A stretch of 64,000 nucleotides of DNA from an uncultured Solirubrobacterales bacterium (GCA_903939845.1 CAJAIJ010000057.1:124001-188000), one strand, 5' to 3'; positions 16,835 through 25,812 are shown, numbered from the stretch's first letter. Made by a program: numbers and translations. Notes: generated by a model not told the origin, from the sequence alone.

Positions 16835-17209
16835 ATGCGCATTCTCGGAACCACCGCACTCGTTCTGGCCACCTTGACCCTCGCCGCCTGCGGCGGGTCC
16901 TCCGATGACTCGGAGTCGACTGACACTCCGCCAGACTCGACCTCGGTGCCGACGAAGCCCGAAACTGCCGGATCGGAAGCAGAAGGCAAAGAGGTCTTCG
17001 CAGCGAACTGCGCTTCCTGTCACACCCTGGCCGATGCCGGTTCAGTAGGTCAGGTCGGACCGAACCTCGACGAGGCAATGCCCTCGGCCGCGATGGTCAC
17101 CTCGATGGTCACCAACGGCGGTAACGGAATGCCTTCCTTCTCATCGACGCTGAGCGCCGAGCAGATCCAGGCCGTCTCCAAGTACGTCTCCTCGGTAGCC
17201 GGCCAGTAG
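16835..17209 (+). CDS. Cytochrome c (class I) lipoprotein
   Basis: 124 residues. It has a lipoprotein signal with lipobox LAAC (Cys19), a Ser/Thr/Asp/Pro-rich linker of about 30 residues, then a small monoheme domain. CASCH (Cys59, Cys62, His63) binds heme, and Met99 in GNGMPSF is the likely distal ligand. It is a membrane-anchored electron carrier, by analogy with cytochromes that feed terminal oxidases. No oxidase gene is in the window. The message appears leaderless. Confidence 0.88.
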   Translation: MRILGTTALVLATLTLAACGGSSDDSESTDTPPDSTSVPTKPETAGSEAEGKEVFAANCASCHTLADAGSVGQVGPNLDEAMPSAAMVTSMVTNGGNGMPSFSSTLSAEQIQAVSKYVSSVAGQ

Positions 17210-17238
17210 CTCCGAGGCCGCGAGGAGCATCCTCGGAG
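17210..17238 (+). terminator. Hairpin directly after the cytochrome c stop
   Basis: CTCCGAGG and CCTCGGAG are separated by 13 nt and begin at the base after the stop codon. No T-tract follows. The remaining intergenic sequence to 17386 holds nothing I recognise. Confidence 0.35.
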
Positions 17239-17386
17239 TCGCCGTAGGGCCCTTCGTCACTGCCCTTCCAATCGCCGAGGCTGCAGATGCCTCGAAGCGG
17301 GCAGGGCCGGCCGGGTGCGGCTCGCCCCCGGTCTCGGATCCGGATCTCGTTACCTCTCCTCCCGCGGTCCCTACGGAAAGAAAAAA

Positions 17387-17419
17387 GCCCCGGAACCTCT
17401 CGGTCCCGGGGCCTCTTTT
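17387..17419. terminator. Bidirectional intrinsic terminator
   Basis: GCCCCGG-A-ACC, loop TCTC, GGT-C-CCGGGGC, flanked by AAAAAA on the left and CTCTTTT on the right. It can end transcription both from the cytochrome c gene and, on the minus strand, from the CocE-type gene that stops at 17445. Confidence 0.85.
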
Positions 17420-17444
17420 CGAGCTTCCTGGTTCGGGGTCCTGA

Positions 17445-19790
17445 TCAGCCGCCGTTCGAGGCAGTCTCGTAATCGCGACTCGGCTGACCCCTAAGCGCGG
17501 TGGCCGACGGCAGCGGGGTGCCCTTGGCCGTCGCCCCCGAGAGCACCGGCAGGACCAGCTTCGAGGGGAACTTCCCGCCGAGGCCGATCGTGTTGGTGAT
17601 GCTTCCGTCCTCGAGCGTGTCGAAGCGCCAGATCTGGCGATCGCCGCCAGGAGCCTGGATGGTCAGCCTGACCTTGGAGCCGGCCCTGAACGCGTGAGCC
17701 ACCGGGAACACCGGGACCCTCACGTAGTTCCAGGCGCCCGACCGCAGGGGCTGGGCGTCCTTCTCCAGGTGGGTCGGGATCGGGTAAAGGGCAGTCGAGC
17801 CCTTCGCCAGCTTCCGGTGGGAGGCCCTCAGCCATCCGCTCTGGACGAGCGTCTCCTTGCCATCCGGGCGAACCTCGGAGAGGGTCGCCTGGAGGTCAGT
17901 GTCGAGTGCGCTCGACTTCAGCCAGAGGTCGAGGCTGATGTTTCCACCGAGCACGGTGTCGGCGGTCAGAGCCGGGGAGGTGAAGCCCAGGCCCTTGCCG
18001 TCAGCGACCGGGGCCCAGTCGTACTCGGGCTGGGCCGCCCACTCATCGCCCCTGCTGATGGTCTGTGCTGGCCTGGCCTCGGGATCTCCGGTGTACTGGG
18101 TCGTCTTGAGGACCGACGGCTTCGACCGCTGGAGCTTTCCGTCCTCGGCCAGATACCAAGCCGTCGGCTGGGCGGCCCTGATCGGCCAGCTCGAGTAGTT
18201 GAGCTCCCACCTGTGGCCGATCGCGCCGGGTTCACCCTCGAGCCCGTTGCCGTTGTCCATCAGGAGCCTTACCCTCGGGAACTTCTTGAAGTCGGCCTTC
18301 GCCTTGGCCAGCGACGTGTAATCGGCGAACTGAGACTGGTTCACCGGTATCGACGGTGCCCCGGTCAGCTCGTCGTAGAGCGAGCCGCTGAGGCTCAGGA
18401 TCAGGTCCGGAACCCTGGGGATCCGGTCGGCGACGAACAGGTTCAGGAACTCGACCATCCGTCCGATCGTGCTTGGTCCGAGCGAGTCGGAGTGAACGCC
18501 GTTCATCAGGTTGAGCCAGACGTTCTTGTTGTCTGCGAGCTTGGAGAGGCTGTTGACGAAGTGGCCTCCGGTCTGCTCGTCCTGGAAGGCGCCCGCCAGG
18601 TAAACGGGAGCCTTGATCTTGTCGACCCAGTAACCGGGTGCCCTCTCTTTGAAGAGCTCCGGGGTCCTGAACGGGTTCTTCTCGATCAGGGCCTCGTAGT
18701 TCTGGGTCTGCAGCCGCATGTCCTGGTTCGCAGCACACTTCGGGTCGAAGTCCTCGCTCTCGGGATCGGACAGGATCCTGGCGTAGGGCTGACCGCCCTC
18801 CGGAGCCGGCTCCGCGTCGCGGGCCCGCTCGCGAATCCACGAGTAGGCAAACCCGTTGTTGAAGATTCCTCCCGGATAGCCGGTGGCCGTATATACGTCA
18901 TCGGTAACCGAAAGCGGAGTGAGACCGGCGAGGCTCGGCGGTTGTGTTCCACCGACGAGAAGCTGGGTGATCCCGGAGAAGGAAATCCCCCCCATGCCGA
19001 CCTTGCCGCCCTTGACCCAGTCCTGGGCCGCAACCGTCTCGACGATGTCGTAGCCGTCGTAGACAGTCGGAAGGCCGAACAGGTCGAACGCTCCTCCGGA
19101 GCATCCCGAGCCGCGCATCTGGACGCTCACGGTCGCGAAGTCGAGGAGCGGACCGATTGCCGATCCGACGGCCGTGGAGGAAGCCGGAAGCAGGGGGTCG
19201 TTCGCGTTGCCGCCCGGAAGGATCGAGTTGACGAAGTCCTTGGGGGCCGCGACCTGGTAGCCGGAGTACTCGATGAAAGTCGGGAACGGACCCTCGGAGA
19301 GCTCACGGGTTCGGAGTCCATCCTTGGGAAGCCTGACGGTCACTGCCAGCTCGACTCCGTCTCGCATCTTCACGTAGTTGAGGCCGGGCCTCAGCTCCTG
19401 GTTTGCGTAGAAGGACTGCTTCGGGTGGTTGGCCCGCTTGCGGACGGTGATCACGGGCGAACCCATGACCTTGCCGTTCTTCATGCTGAGGACCCGGAAC
19501 TTCGCGCCCTCCTTCAGGTAATAGAAGATCTTCGAGCCGAAGCTGTCTGCCTTGCCTTCGCGCTTGATCTCGCCGAGCGAGTTGACCAGCATCAGTTCCT
19601 GGCCTGCGTCGGCATCCTTGATGTAGATCTCGCCGACCGAGGAACGGGTCACGTAGTCAGGGCTCGCGTTGACCTTGGGGGCCTTCTTCGCCGCCTGCGC
19701 CTGGGCCGCAAGGCCACTTACTCCAAGCAGAAGCGCTACGGCGACTGCCACTACACGACCAACGACACTCCCTGCACCGTTCACTGACAA
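17445..19790 (-). CDS. Secreted CocE/NonD family acyl-peptide/ester hydrolase
   Basis: 781 residues, signal peptide with core VVAVAVALLLGVSGLAAQAQA. After an N-terminal module (about 40-130) comes the X-Pro dipeptidyl-peptidase-like alpha/beta hydrolase: PTFIEYSGYQ, MRGSGCSGGAFDLF and GISFSG with probable nucleophile Ser270. The likely acid is in AGAFQDEQTGG and the likely histidine in NGVHSDSLG. The C-terminal third is the PepX_C jelly roll (GNISLDLWLKS, LTIQAPGGDRQIW). It hydrolyses esters or peptides outside the cell; the substrate is unknown. I chose the TTG at 19790 because GAGGGAG lies 6 nt upstream; the frame stays open further upstream, but without signal peptide sense. Confidence 0.85.
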   Translation of the reverse strand: MSVNGAGSVVGRVVAVAVALLLGVSGLAAQAQAAKKAPKVNASPDYVTRSSVGEIYIKDADAGQELMLVNSLGEIKREGKADSFGSKIFYYLKEGAKFRVLSMKNGKVMGSPVITVRKRANHPKQSFYANQELRPGLNYVKMRDGVELAVTVRLPKDGLRTRELSEGPFPTFIEYSGYQVAAPKDFVNSILPGGNANDPLLPASSTAVGSAIGPLLDFATVSVQMRGSGCSGGAFDLFGLPTVYDGYDIVETVAAQDWVKGGKVGMGGISFSGITQLLVGGTQPPSLAGLTPLSVTDDVYTATGYPGGIFNNGFAYSWIRERARDAEPAPEGGQPYARILSDPESEDFDPKCAANQDMRLQTQNYEALIEKNPFRTPELFKERAPGYWVDKIKAPVYLAGAFQDEQTGGHFVNSLSKLADNKNVWLNLMNGVHSDSLGPSTIGRMVEFLNLFVADRIPRVPDLILSLSGSLYDELTGAPSIPVNQSQFADYTSLAKAKADFKKFPRVRLLMDNGNGLEGEPGAIGHRWELNYSSWPIRAAQPTAWYLAEDGKLQRSKPSVLKTTQYTGDPEARPAQTISRGDEWAAQPEYDWAPVADGKGLGFTSPALTADTVLGGNISLDLWLKSSALDTDLQATLSEVRPDGKETLVQSGWLRASHRKLAKGSTALYPIPTHLEKDAQPLRSGAWNYVRVPVFPVAHAFRAGSKVRLTIQAPGGDRQIWRFDTLEDGSITNTIGLGGKFPSKLVLPVLSGATAKGTPLPSATALRGQPSRDYETASNGG

Positions 19791-19927
19791 AACGTTCTCC
19801 CTCTGGCAAGCCCTGCCATCGTCATGGGGCCGAATGGCTCCGGCCCCTCCCAATGTGACCATCATTACACAGCGAAACACCCGAATGTCGGATTCGGAGC
19901 GCTCCCGGTGGCATCGATCGGAGGGGT

Positions 19928-20560
19928 TCAGGGGGCCAGGCGCTCGATCCGCCAGCCGGAGCCATCCGGGAGGTAGCGGAAACGATCGTGAAGACGGGCC
20001 TGCCTGCCCTGCCAGAACTCGAACTGGACCGGCTTCAGGACGAACCCGCCCCAATGGGGAGGCCTCGCTACGTCCTCGACGCCTTCGAACCTCTCCGCTG
20101 CCTCGACGTTGAGCCGGTCCAGCTCCTCACGCGAGTCCGGGATGACCGTGCTCTGCGGCGACGCCCAGGCTCCGATCCGGCTGTTCCTGCCCCTCGAGGC
20201 GAAGTAGGCGTCGGAATCTTCGGCCGAGAGCCTCTCCACCGGGCCCCTGATCCTGATCTGGCGTTCGAGCTGTGGCCAGAAGAAGACCATCGCCGCTGCC
20301 GGGTTGGCATCCAGCTGTGAGGCCTTGACCCCTCCGTAGTTGGTGAAGAAGCGAAAGCCCTCCGGGCCGGCCCCCTTGAGGAGGACCATGCGGGCGTCCG
20401 GCATTCCCTCCGAATCGACCGTCGCCACACAGACGGCCTCGGGCTCCTCCACCACCTCGGCCGCCCGCTCGAACCAGATGTCGAACTGGACGAAGGGGTC
20501 GGGGTCGAGGTCATCCCGATCGAGCGGCAGGTCGATCTTCGTCCCGTAGTCGCTGCTCAA
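19928..20560 (-). CDS. pdxH: Pyridoxamine 5'-phosphate oxidase
   Basis: 210 residues, the family's standard size. It oxidises pyridoxamine or pyridoxine phosphate to pyridoxal 5'-phosphate with FMN. Conserved blocks are PDARMVLLKG, FRFFTNYGGVKASQL, MVFFWPQLERQIRIRG and the C-terminal signature HWGGFVLKPVQFEFWQGR with RLHDRFRYL. Its ATG overlaps the stop codon of yqgE by 4 bp, so the two are translationally coupled. PLP enzymes in the window include TrpB2. Confidence 0.93.
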   Translation of the reverse strand: MSSDYGTKIDLPLDRDDLDPDPFVQFDIWFERAAEVVEEPEAVCVATVDSEGMPDARMVLLKGAGPEGFRFFTNYGGVKASQLDANPAAAMVFFWPQLERQIRIRGPVERLSAEDSDAYFASRGRNSRIGAWASPQSTVIPDSREELDRLNVEAAERFEGVEDVARPPHWGGFVLKPVQFEFWQGRQARLHDRFRYLPDGSGWRIERLAP

Positions 20561-21078
20561 TTCAGGCTCGGATCCTCGGGCATCGTCGCCAGCAGGGCGA
20601 AGTCCCCTCCCCGTCGGGTCACGGCCTCGACCCAGAGGTCGCCTTCGGAGAAGACGTCCTCGGTTTCGAGCTCGTCGACTATCCAGGCCTCGGACTCGAT
20701 CTCATCGTCGAGTTGGCCCGGTCCCCAGCCCGCGTGTCCGACGAAGACCCGGGCCCGGACGACCTCGGTGTCGCCGTCGGGGTCGACCACACCGATTCGT
20801 TCGGTGACTGCCCCGGCCGAGTCGGTGGTGTCATCGAACTCACCGAGCACGACGATCGAGTCGGGCGAAACGGGACCCCCTACCCAGAGCGGGGCACCCC
20901 GCTCGACCAGCGGTCCGAGGTCGGGAACCATCTCGAGCACGTCGGCATCGGCCCGGCGATTCAGAACCACGCCGAAGGCCCCCTGCTCGTTGTGTTCGAC
21001 CACCAGCACGACGGTCCGCCTGAAGAAATCGAAAAGGCTCGGGGCCGCGATCAAGATCTTTCCCTTCAGAGATTCCAA
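20557..21078 (-). CDS. YqgE/AlgH family protein (UPF0301)
   Basis: 173 residues matching the DUF179 family: LKGKILIAAPSLFDFFRRTVVLVVEHNEQGAFGVVLNR, LWVGGPVSPDSIVVLGE, VRARVFVGHAGWGPGQL and EIESEAWIVDE. The molecular function is not established, though AlgH was named for alginate regulation in Pseudomonas. TTG start with GGAG immediately upstream. It forms an operon with pdxH (4-bp overlap) and is divergent from rpsD across a 208-bp gap. Confidence 0.88.
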   Translation of the reverse strand: MESLKGKILIAAPSLFDFFRRTVVLVVEHNEQGAFGVVLNRRADADVLEMVPDLGPLVERGAPLWVGGPVSPDSIVVLGEFDDTTDSAGAVTERIGVVDPDGDTEVVRARVFVGHAGWGPGQLDDEIESEAWIVDELETEDVFSEGDLWVEAVTRRGGDFALLATMPEDPSLN

Positions 21079-21286
21079 CTCCGATCACCCGGCTCCGTTC
21101 GGCGAGGCGTTCCGTATGAATGACTGTGAGGGTGTGATGACGGTCCTCCTGGATCGCTTTCCGGATGACTATACGCTCCCGGTTCGGCCGACCGACTCCG
21201 GCCCTGGCCGGCTCCGAAATAGCGCGCCCGGCCGATGCCGTGAAGGCCCCGGCGACGGCTTTCCTATACGCTTCGCGGCCGAACCG

Positions 21287-21907
21287 ATGGGCAGATACAC
21301 AGGACCAAAGGAAAAGCTTTCACGCCGAGAGGGCGAGGACCTCGGACTCAAGGGTCGTCGTACCCTCGGAGGCAAGGGTGCCATGGAGCGCCGCCCGTAC
21401 CCCCCGGGCCAGCATGGCCGTGGGCGTCGACGTTCGTCGGAGTTCTCGGTCCGGATGCGGGCCAAGCAGCGCGCCAAGTTCATGTACGGGCTTCGCGAGC
21501 AGCAGTTCGCAAAGCTCTTCGACCGGGCCAACCGCGAAGAGGGAATGGCCGGCGAGAACCTGATGCGGCACCTCGAGTGCCGTCTCGACAACGTCGTCTA
21601 CCGGCTCGGACTGGCCACGACCAGGGCTCAGGCCCGGCAGTTCGTCGTTCACCAGCACGTCACCGTCAACGGCAAGCGGCTCGACCGCCCGTCTTACGAA
21701 GTCTCTGCCGGAGACGTCGTGGCGATCAAGCCCGGAGCTCCGATCGAGGATCTCGCCCGGGAGTCGACCGAGATGGCCGGGCCGACGCCGCCCTGGCTGC
21801 TCGCCGATCCGGACGGCCTCAAGGGAACCGTGAATCGCCTCCCCGCGCGGGAGGACATCTCGGCTCCGATCGAAGAACGTCTGATCGTCGAGCACTACTC
21901 CCGCTGA
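21287..21907 (+). CDS. rpsD: 30S ribosomal protein S4
   Basis: 206 residues; the primary 16S rRNA-binding protein of the small-subunit body. It starts MGRYTGPKEKLSRREGEDLG (the zinc-free form) and has YGLREQQFAKLFDRA and the S4 RNA-binding domain LDNVVYRLGLATTRAQARQFVVHQHVTVNG. In many bacteria rpsD lies in the rpsM-rpsK-rpsD-rpoA operon; here it stands alone between yqgE and a small unknown gene. TATACG lies 17 nt before the ATG and may be the -10. Confidence 0.96.
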   Translation: MGRYTGPKEKLSRREGEDLGLKGRRTLGGKGAMERRPYPPGQHGRGRRRSSEFSVRMRAKQRAKFMYGLREQQFAKLFDRANREEGMAGENLMRHLECRLDNVVYRLGLATTRAQARQFVVHQHVTVNGKRLDRPSYEVSAGDVVAIKPGAPIEDLARESTEMAGPTPPWLLADPDGLKGTVNRLPAREDISAPIEERLIVEHYSR

Positions 21908-21915
21908 TCGCTCTT

Positions 21916-21930
21916 CCGGCCTCCGGCCGG
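21916..21930. terminator. Hairpin between convergent rpsD and the 85-residue gene
   Basis: CCGGCC-TCC-GGCCGG is a compact perfect hairpin in the 29-bp gap between convergent stop codons. No T-tract. Confidence 0.45.
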
Positions 21931-21936
21931 TGAGGT

Positions 21937-22194
21937 TCAGCTGCCCGTCATCTGGCTCTTGGCCAGATCGAGTGCAACCGTGAGCAGGCCGACGACCGAG
22001 AGCGGATCGGAAGAGTCCGAGACGAGCTGCACATGCATGGTCTGGTCGCCGCCCTCCTCCTCTTCGCTGAGGACTGCCGAGATCACGAGCTGGTCGAGCC
22101 TCGCTCCCGGTATGTCCCTCTCGACCTGCTCCATCAGCTCCTGGGCAAGGCTTCCGATTCTCGATGACGGTGTGGGGTCCTGTGCTTCGCTCAT
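21937..22194 (-). CDS. Conserved small protein of unknown function
   Basis: 85 residues, acidic, with no signal or membrane segment. RIGSLAQELMEQVERDIPGARLDQLVISAVLSEEE followed by MHVQLVSDSSDPLSVVGLLTVALDLA suggests a small alpha/beta protein, perhaps a binding or regulatory subunit. A TAGGGT -10 element ends 6 nt before the ATG, which supports it as a real gene with a leaderless message. It is convergent with rpsD. Confidence 0.6.
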   Translation of the reverse strand: MSEAQDPTPSSRIGSLAQELMEQVERDIPGARLDQLVISAVLSEEEEGGDQTMHVQLVSDSSDPLSVVGLLTVALDLAKSQMTGS

Positions 22195-22200
22195 GACTTC

Positions 22201-22206
22201 ACCCTA
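22201..22206 (-). promoter_or_regulatory. -10 element TAGGGT, leaderless small gene
   Basis: TAGGGT on the minus strand ends 6 nt before the ATG at 22194. Confidence 0.45.
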
Positions 22207-22298
22207 CCGCTGCCATCATCCGCGGCCCCGGCAGCCCGATTGCCGCCCGGTCGGCCCGACCGGGCGCAGACTCCCGCCGGACTAGACTTGCCGACCCG

Positions 22299-24317
22299 AT
22301 GAAGTCCTCCCGGAAAGCGACGTTTGCGGTCATCGGATCCATCTGGCTGATGGCCGCAGCGGTCCTGTTAGCCCCTGCTCCCGCCCTCTCGGCCAAGGGC
22401 GACGGTGACCTGCGAACAAAGGCACTCCTCGTCCTGATCCCGGCCGATCGGGAGAACCCGGACGAATACGACGAACGGATCACTGCCCGGTTCGGCTCGA
22501 TACCCGGCGTGGCCGTCGGTCTGGTCAGTGCGACCCAGGGCTCGTACTCCCGGGACCAGGCGCTGCTCGACCTCAGCCAGGGAACGCGGGTCTCGCGCTC
22601 GACGTACGACCCGACCGAAGTTCCTCCGGTTGGCCTGGTGGGCACGGGCGAAGGCGCCACGGTCGAGGGGTGGGAAGCGATCCTGCGTCGCGCCGCCACC
22701 GCGCCCCAGACGATCGAGCCCGGACTCCTCGCCGGGTCGATCCCCGGGGGTGCGGCGCTGGTAGTGCCCTATGGCGAGAGGGCCGATGCGGCCTTCCCGG
22801 CAACCGACCGAACCGGGAAGGTCTCCTCCTACCGGCAGGTCCCCGGCAGCTCGATCGCCGAGGAAGCCGAACGGGCGCTGGCGGGTAATGACTTCGTCGT
22901 GGTGGTGACCTCGCCGGGCGGGGTCGGCCTCGGTCAGTTCACGGCTCTGGCCACCCGGAGGCACCCCGAAGTCCTGCTGATAGGGATTCAGGCACCACCG
23001 GACGGAGCGATCCTCCCGCTTCTCGGGATCGGTGTTGCCGGCCTGCCGTCGGACGGGAGCGAGCTGACCTCCAAGACGACGACCCTTCCCGGGATGGTCG
23101 CCGGAATAGACGTAGCCCCGACCGTTCTCGAGCATCTCGACCTCCCGGTGCCTTCCGAGATGACCGGAGTCGGAATCACCGCCAAGGGCGAAGGCGATGC
23201 CGAGAGCCTGACCTCGCTCCGTGAGCGCCTGAACGAAGTGGGGCCGCGTCGGTCGCCGGCACTGGTCTCCATCGCCGTCGCCTGGATGGTCCTCTTCCTC
23301 GCCGCCGGAGCCCTCTTCGGGAGCCAACGGTCCCGCCTGCCGGTTCGGAGGATCGGCGGCCTGGCCGTGCTTTGGCTTCCTTTCGTGATCCTGATTCCGG
23401 CCGCGATCGGCAACCCCTCGCGGGAGTTGGAGCTACCTCTGGTCGGGCTGTCATGTCTGCTCCTCGGGTTCCTCTCCGATCGCCTTCTTCCCTGGCCGAG
23501 AGCGACCGTCCTTCCGGCCGTCTTCGGAATCGGAGCGATCACGATCGATCTGGCTATGGGATCGGAACTGATCACCCGGTCGGTCCTCGGACCGAACCCC
23601 GGATACGGCTCGCGCTTCTACGGGGTCGGCAACGAGCTCAAGTCGGGCCTGACGGTCCTGATGCTGGCTGGCCTCGCCGGCCTGATCGGAAGCCGTCCCA
23701 AGTCTGGAAAGCTGGCCCTTGTCGTGCTCGGTGCGGGCCTCGTGCTCGGCGTGATCCTCGGTTCGGGCCGCCTCGGGGCGGGCGTAGGCGCCGCGATCAT
23801 CGTCGCCACCGCGAGCGCCGTGGCCGCCGTGATGATGCTCCCTGGAAGGATCACCGGCCGCAGGATCGCACTCCTGATCGCAAGTCCCGTGATCGGTCTC
23901 GCGCTTCTTGCCGGTCTCGACCTGTTGACCTCCGGCGGTGAGGGCCACTACATCCGGAATGTCATTCAGGACGGCTCGTTCTCCTCCTTCGGCGACACGG
24001 TGGAGAGGCGAACGACTCTGGCCTGGCAGCAGCTCTGGCGGGACAACATGCCCCTGGTGACCCTGCTCGCCGCTCTGACGGCCGTGTGGGGTATCCGAAA
24101 CCGCGCCATGTACCGGCCGTTCTACGGACCGATCTGGCCGGCAGTCCTGATCGGCGGCCTGGCTGGCGGCGTGGTCGGGTCACTGACAGAGGATTCGGGA
24201 CCACTCCTTCTCGTTGGAGCGGTCCTCACCCTCGTCGGAGTGTCTTCCTACCTGCTCGGCCGACCGGCCGAGACGACCCCGGAAGAAGATTCGGAGGCTG
24301 ACTCAGTTACAGGCTGA
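22299..24317 (+). CDS. Large membrane protein with phosphatase-like N-terminal domain
   Basis: 672 residues. A signal peptide (ending PALSAKGD) precedes a soluble domain of about 300 residues. That domain contains FVVVVTSPGGVGLG and MVAGIDVAPTVLEHLDLPVPSEMTG, which resembles the C-terminal part of alkaline-phosphatase-superfamily enzymes. Metal ligands are not obvious, so activity is uncertain. Residues 325-655 hold about ten helices, with a conserved-looking loop PNPGYGSRFYGVGNELKSG in mid-domain. It may be an envelope lipid- or polymer-related protein. TAGACT lies 10 nt before the ATG. The tail overlaps the convergent gene by 15 bp. Confidence 0.6.
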   Translation: MKSSRKATFAVIGSIWLMAAAVLLAPAPALSAKGDGDLRTKALLVLIPADRENPDEYDERITARFGSIPGVAVGLVSATQGSYSRDQALLDLSQGTRVSRSTYDPTEVPPVGLVGTGEGATVEGWEAILRRAATAPQTIEPGLLAGSIPGGAALVVPYGERADAAFPATDRTGKVSSYRQVPGSSIAEEAERALAGNDFVVVVTSPGGVGLGQFTALATRRHPEVLLIGIQAPPDGAILPLLGIGVAGLPSDGSELTSKTTTLPGMVAGIDVAPTVLEHLDLPVPSEMTGVGITAKGEGDAESLTSLRERLNEVGPRRSPALVSIAVAWMVLFLAAGALFGSQRSRLPVRRIGGLAVLWLPFVILIPAAIGNPSRELELPLVGLSCLLLGFLSDRLLPWPRATVLPAVFGIGAITIDLAMGSELITRSVLGPNPGYGSRFYGVGNELKSGLTVLMLAGLAGLIGSRPKSGKLALVVLGAGLVLGVILGSGRLGAGVGAAIIVATASAVAAVMMLPGRITGRRIALLIASPVIGLALLAGLDLLTSGGEGHYIRNVIQDGSFSSFGDTVERRTTLAWQQLWRDNMPLVTLLAALTAVWGIRNRAMYRPFYGPIWPAVLIGGLAGGVVGSLTEDSGPLLLVGAVLTLVGVSSYLLGRPAETTPEEDSEADSVTG

Positions 24318-24725
24318 GGACGCCGCGTCCTGAAAGTCCTTGGCGGCAGTGCCCAGTGCAACGACCTGAACACCAAGGGCGATGTACTGCTCGGTCGAAG
24401 GACTCGACGGCAGACCCTCGATCGCATCCCTGGTGTTGTTGATCGAATCCTCGAGGCTCTGGGACTCCTGGGGGAAGTCTTCCCGGGCCGACTGGACCGC
24501 GGCATCGGCGTCCCGCTGGACGGCGTCGAAGTCGGTCTGGACCTGATTGATCGTGTTCGAGTTGACCTGGATGTTGACCAGCTCCTTGATCGAACCCTTG
24601 AGGTTCTCGACATCCGAGCAGAACTCGGGCTTCGAGTTGCTGCAGCCGGAAGCCGTCAGGGCCGAGCCCGAGAGGGCGAAGAGTCCGAACAGGGCGATGA
24701 GAGGAACCGCGATCACTTTCTTCAT
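24303..24725 (-). CDS. Lipoprotein with helical domain, unknown function
   Basis: 140 residues. A lipoprotein signal (MKKVIAVPLIALFGLFALSG) has its likely lipobox cysteine at Cys28 (LTASGC). The mature part is predicted to be long helices (VENLKGSIKELVNIQVNSNTINQVQTDFDAVQRDADAAV), possibly a coiled coil, with Cys near both ends. The start at 24725 is favoured by TAGGGT 8 nt upstream; a longer frame would run into the tRNA-Ser gene. Function unknown. Confidence 0.65.
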   Translation of the reverse strand: MKKVIAVPLIALFGLFALSGSALTASGCSNSKPEFCSDVENLKGSIKELVNIQVNSNTINQVQTDFDAVQRDADAAVQSAREDFPQESQSLEDSINNTRDAIEGLPSSPSTEQYIALGVQVVALGTAAKDFQDAASSACN

Positions 24726-24733
24726 GACCGGGA

Positions 24734-24739
24734 ACCCTA
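24734..24739 (-). promoter_or_regulatory. -10 element TAGGGT, lipoprotein gene
   Basis: TAGGGT on the minus strand ends 8 nt before the ATG at 24725. Confidence 0.35.
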
Positions 24740-24777
24740 CCCGACCCCTCGGCCCCCACGGCGCCGAACTGCCGGCC

Positions 24778-24807
24778 GATCGACCCTCCGGGCCGGGAGG
24801 GTCGATC
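24778..24807 (-). terminator. Perfect 12-bp hairpin downstream of tRNA-Ser(CGA)
   Basis: GATCGACCCTCC and GGAGGGTCGATC flank a 6-nt loop, starting 13 bp beyond the tRNA 3' end. It is probably the tRNA terminator, although no T-tract follows. Confidence 0.55.
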
Positions 24808-24820
24808 GAGCCGGAAACAA

Positions 24821-24909
24821 CGGAGGGGGTGGGATTCGAACCCACGGTACGCCGTAAGACGCACAACGGTTTTCGAGACCGCCCCATTCAACCGCTCTGG
24901 CACCCCTCC
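24821..24909 (-). tRNA. tRNA-Ser (anticodon CGA)
   Basis: An 89-nt class II tRNA with a long variable arm. The acceptor stem GGAGGGG pairs with CCCCTCC, the discriminator is G, and the anticodon loop CTCGAAA gives CGA (reads UCG). The T arm contains GGGTTCGAATCCC. CCA is not encoded. Confidence 0.95.
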
Positions 24910-25117
24910 GGGTTCGACCGGAAGGCTAACGGTCCGGCCATCGATGCGTCCCCCCGAACCGGTCATGGGGGCCAGGCCCGAGCTACGGGTAATCCTCCGC
25001 CGAGGCCTCTGCCTACGCCCCGGGTGCGGTCGGGAGACCGGCCGGCGGTCGGATGGTCGCGCCGGGCACGGATGGGGCGTGGTGCAACCGGGTCGGTCGG
25101 CTACGCTTCCCCTCTCC

Positions 25118-25206
25118 GGAGAGGTGTCCGAGCGGCTTAAGGAGCGCGACTGGAAATCGCGTGGGCGGGATCTCTCGCCTCGTGGGTTCGAATCCCACCC
25201 TCTCCG
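25118..25206 (+). tRNA. tRNA-Ser (anticodon GGA)
   Basis: An 89-nt class II tRNA. The acceptor stem GGAGAGG pairs with CCTCTCC, the discriminator is G, the anticodon loop CTGGAAA gives GGA (reads UCC/UCU), and there is a long variable arm. CCA is not encoded. Its last 23 bases plus one flanking base are repeated exactly at 25252-25275. The 208 bp between the two divergent tRNA-Ser genes hold no recognised gene. Confidence 0.95.
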
Positions 25207-25251
25207 TTTCATCCTGCGCCGGCCCGAACCCACGAGGATCCGGTCATTCCG

Positions 25252-25275
25252 GGGTTCGAATCCCACCCTCTCCGT
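25252..25275 (+). repeat. Duplicated 3' end of tRNA-Ser(GGA)
   Basis: An exact 24-bp copy of 25184-25207, covering the T loop, T-stem 3' strand, acceptor 3' strand, discriminator and one more base. It is the product expected of site-specific integration at the tRNA. Only 44 bp separate the copies, so no cargo remains. The copy ends at the base before the tadA stop codon. Confidence 0.8.

Positions 25276-25812
<537 letters not shown>

Noticed and set aside
17694..19787. A 697-codon open frame on the plus strand
   Set aside because: It lies entirely antisense to the CocE-type hydrolase, has no domain sense and results from GC-rich codon bias.
24726..24887. N-terminal extension of the lipoprotein at 24303
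   Set aside because: The longer frame runs into the tRNA-Ser gene; the ATG at 24725 gives a proper lipoprotein signal.
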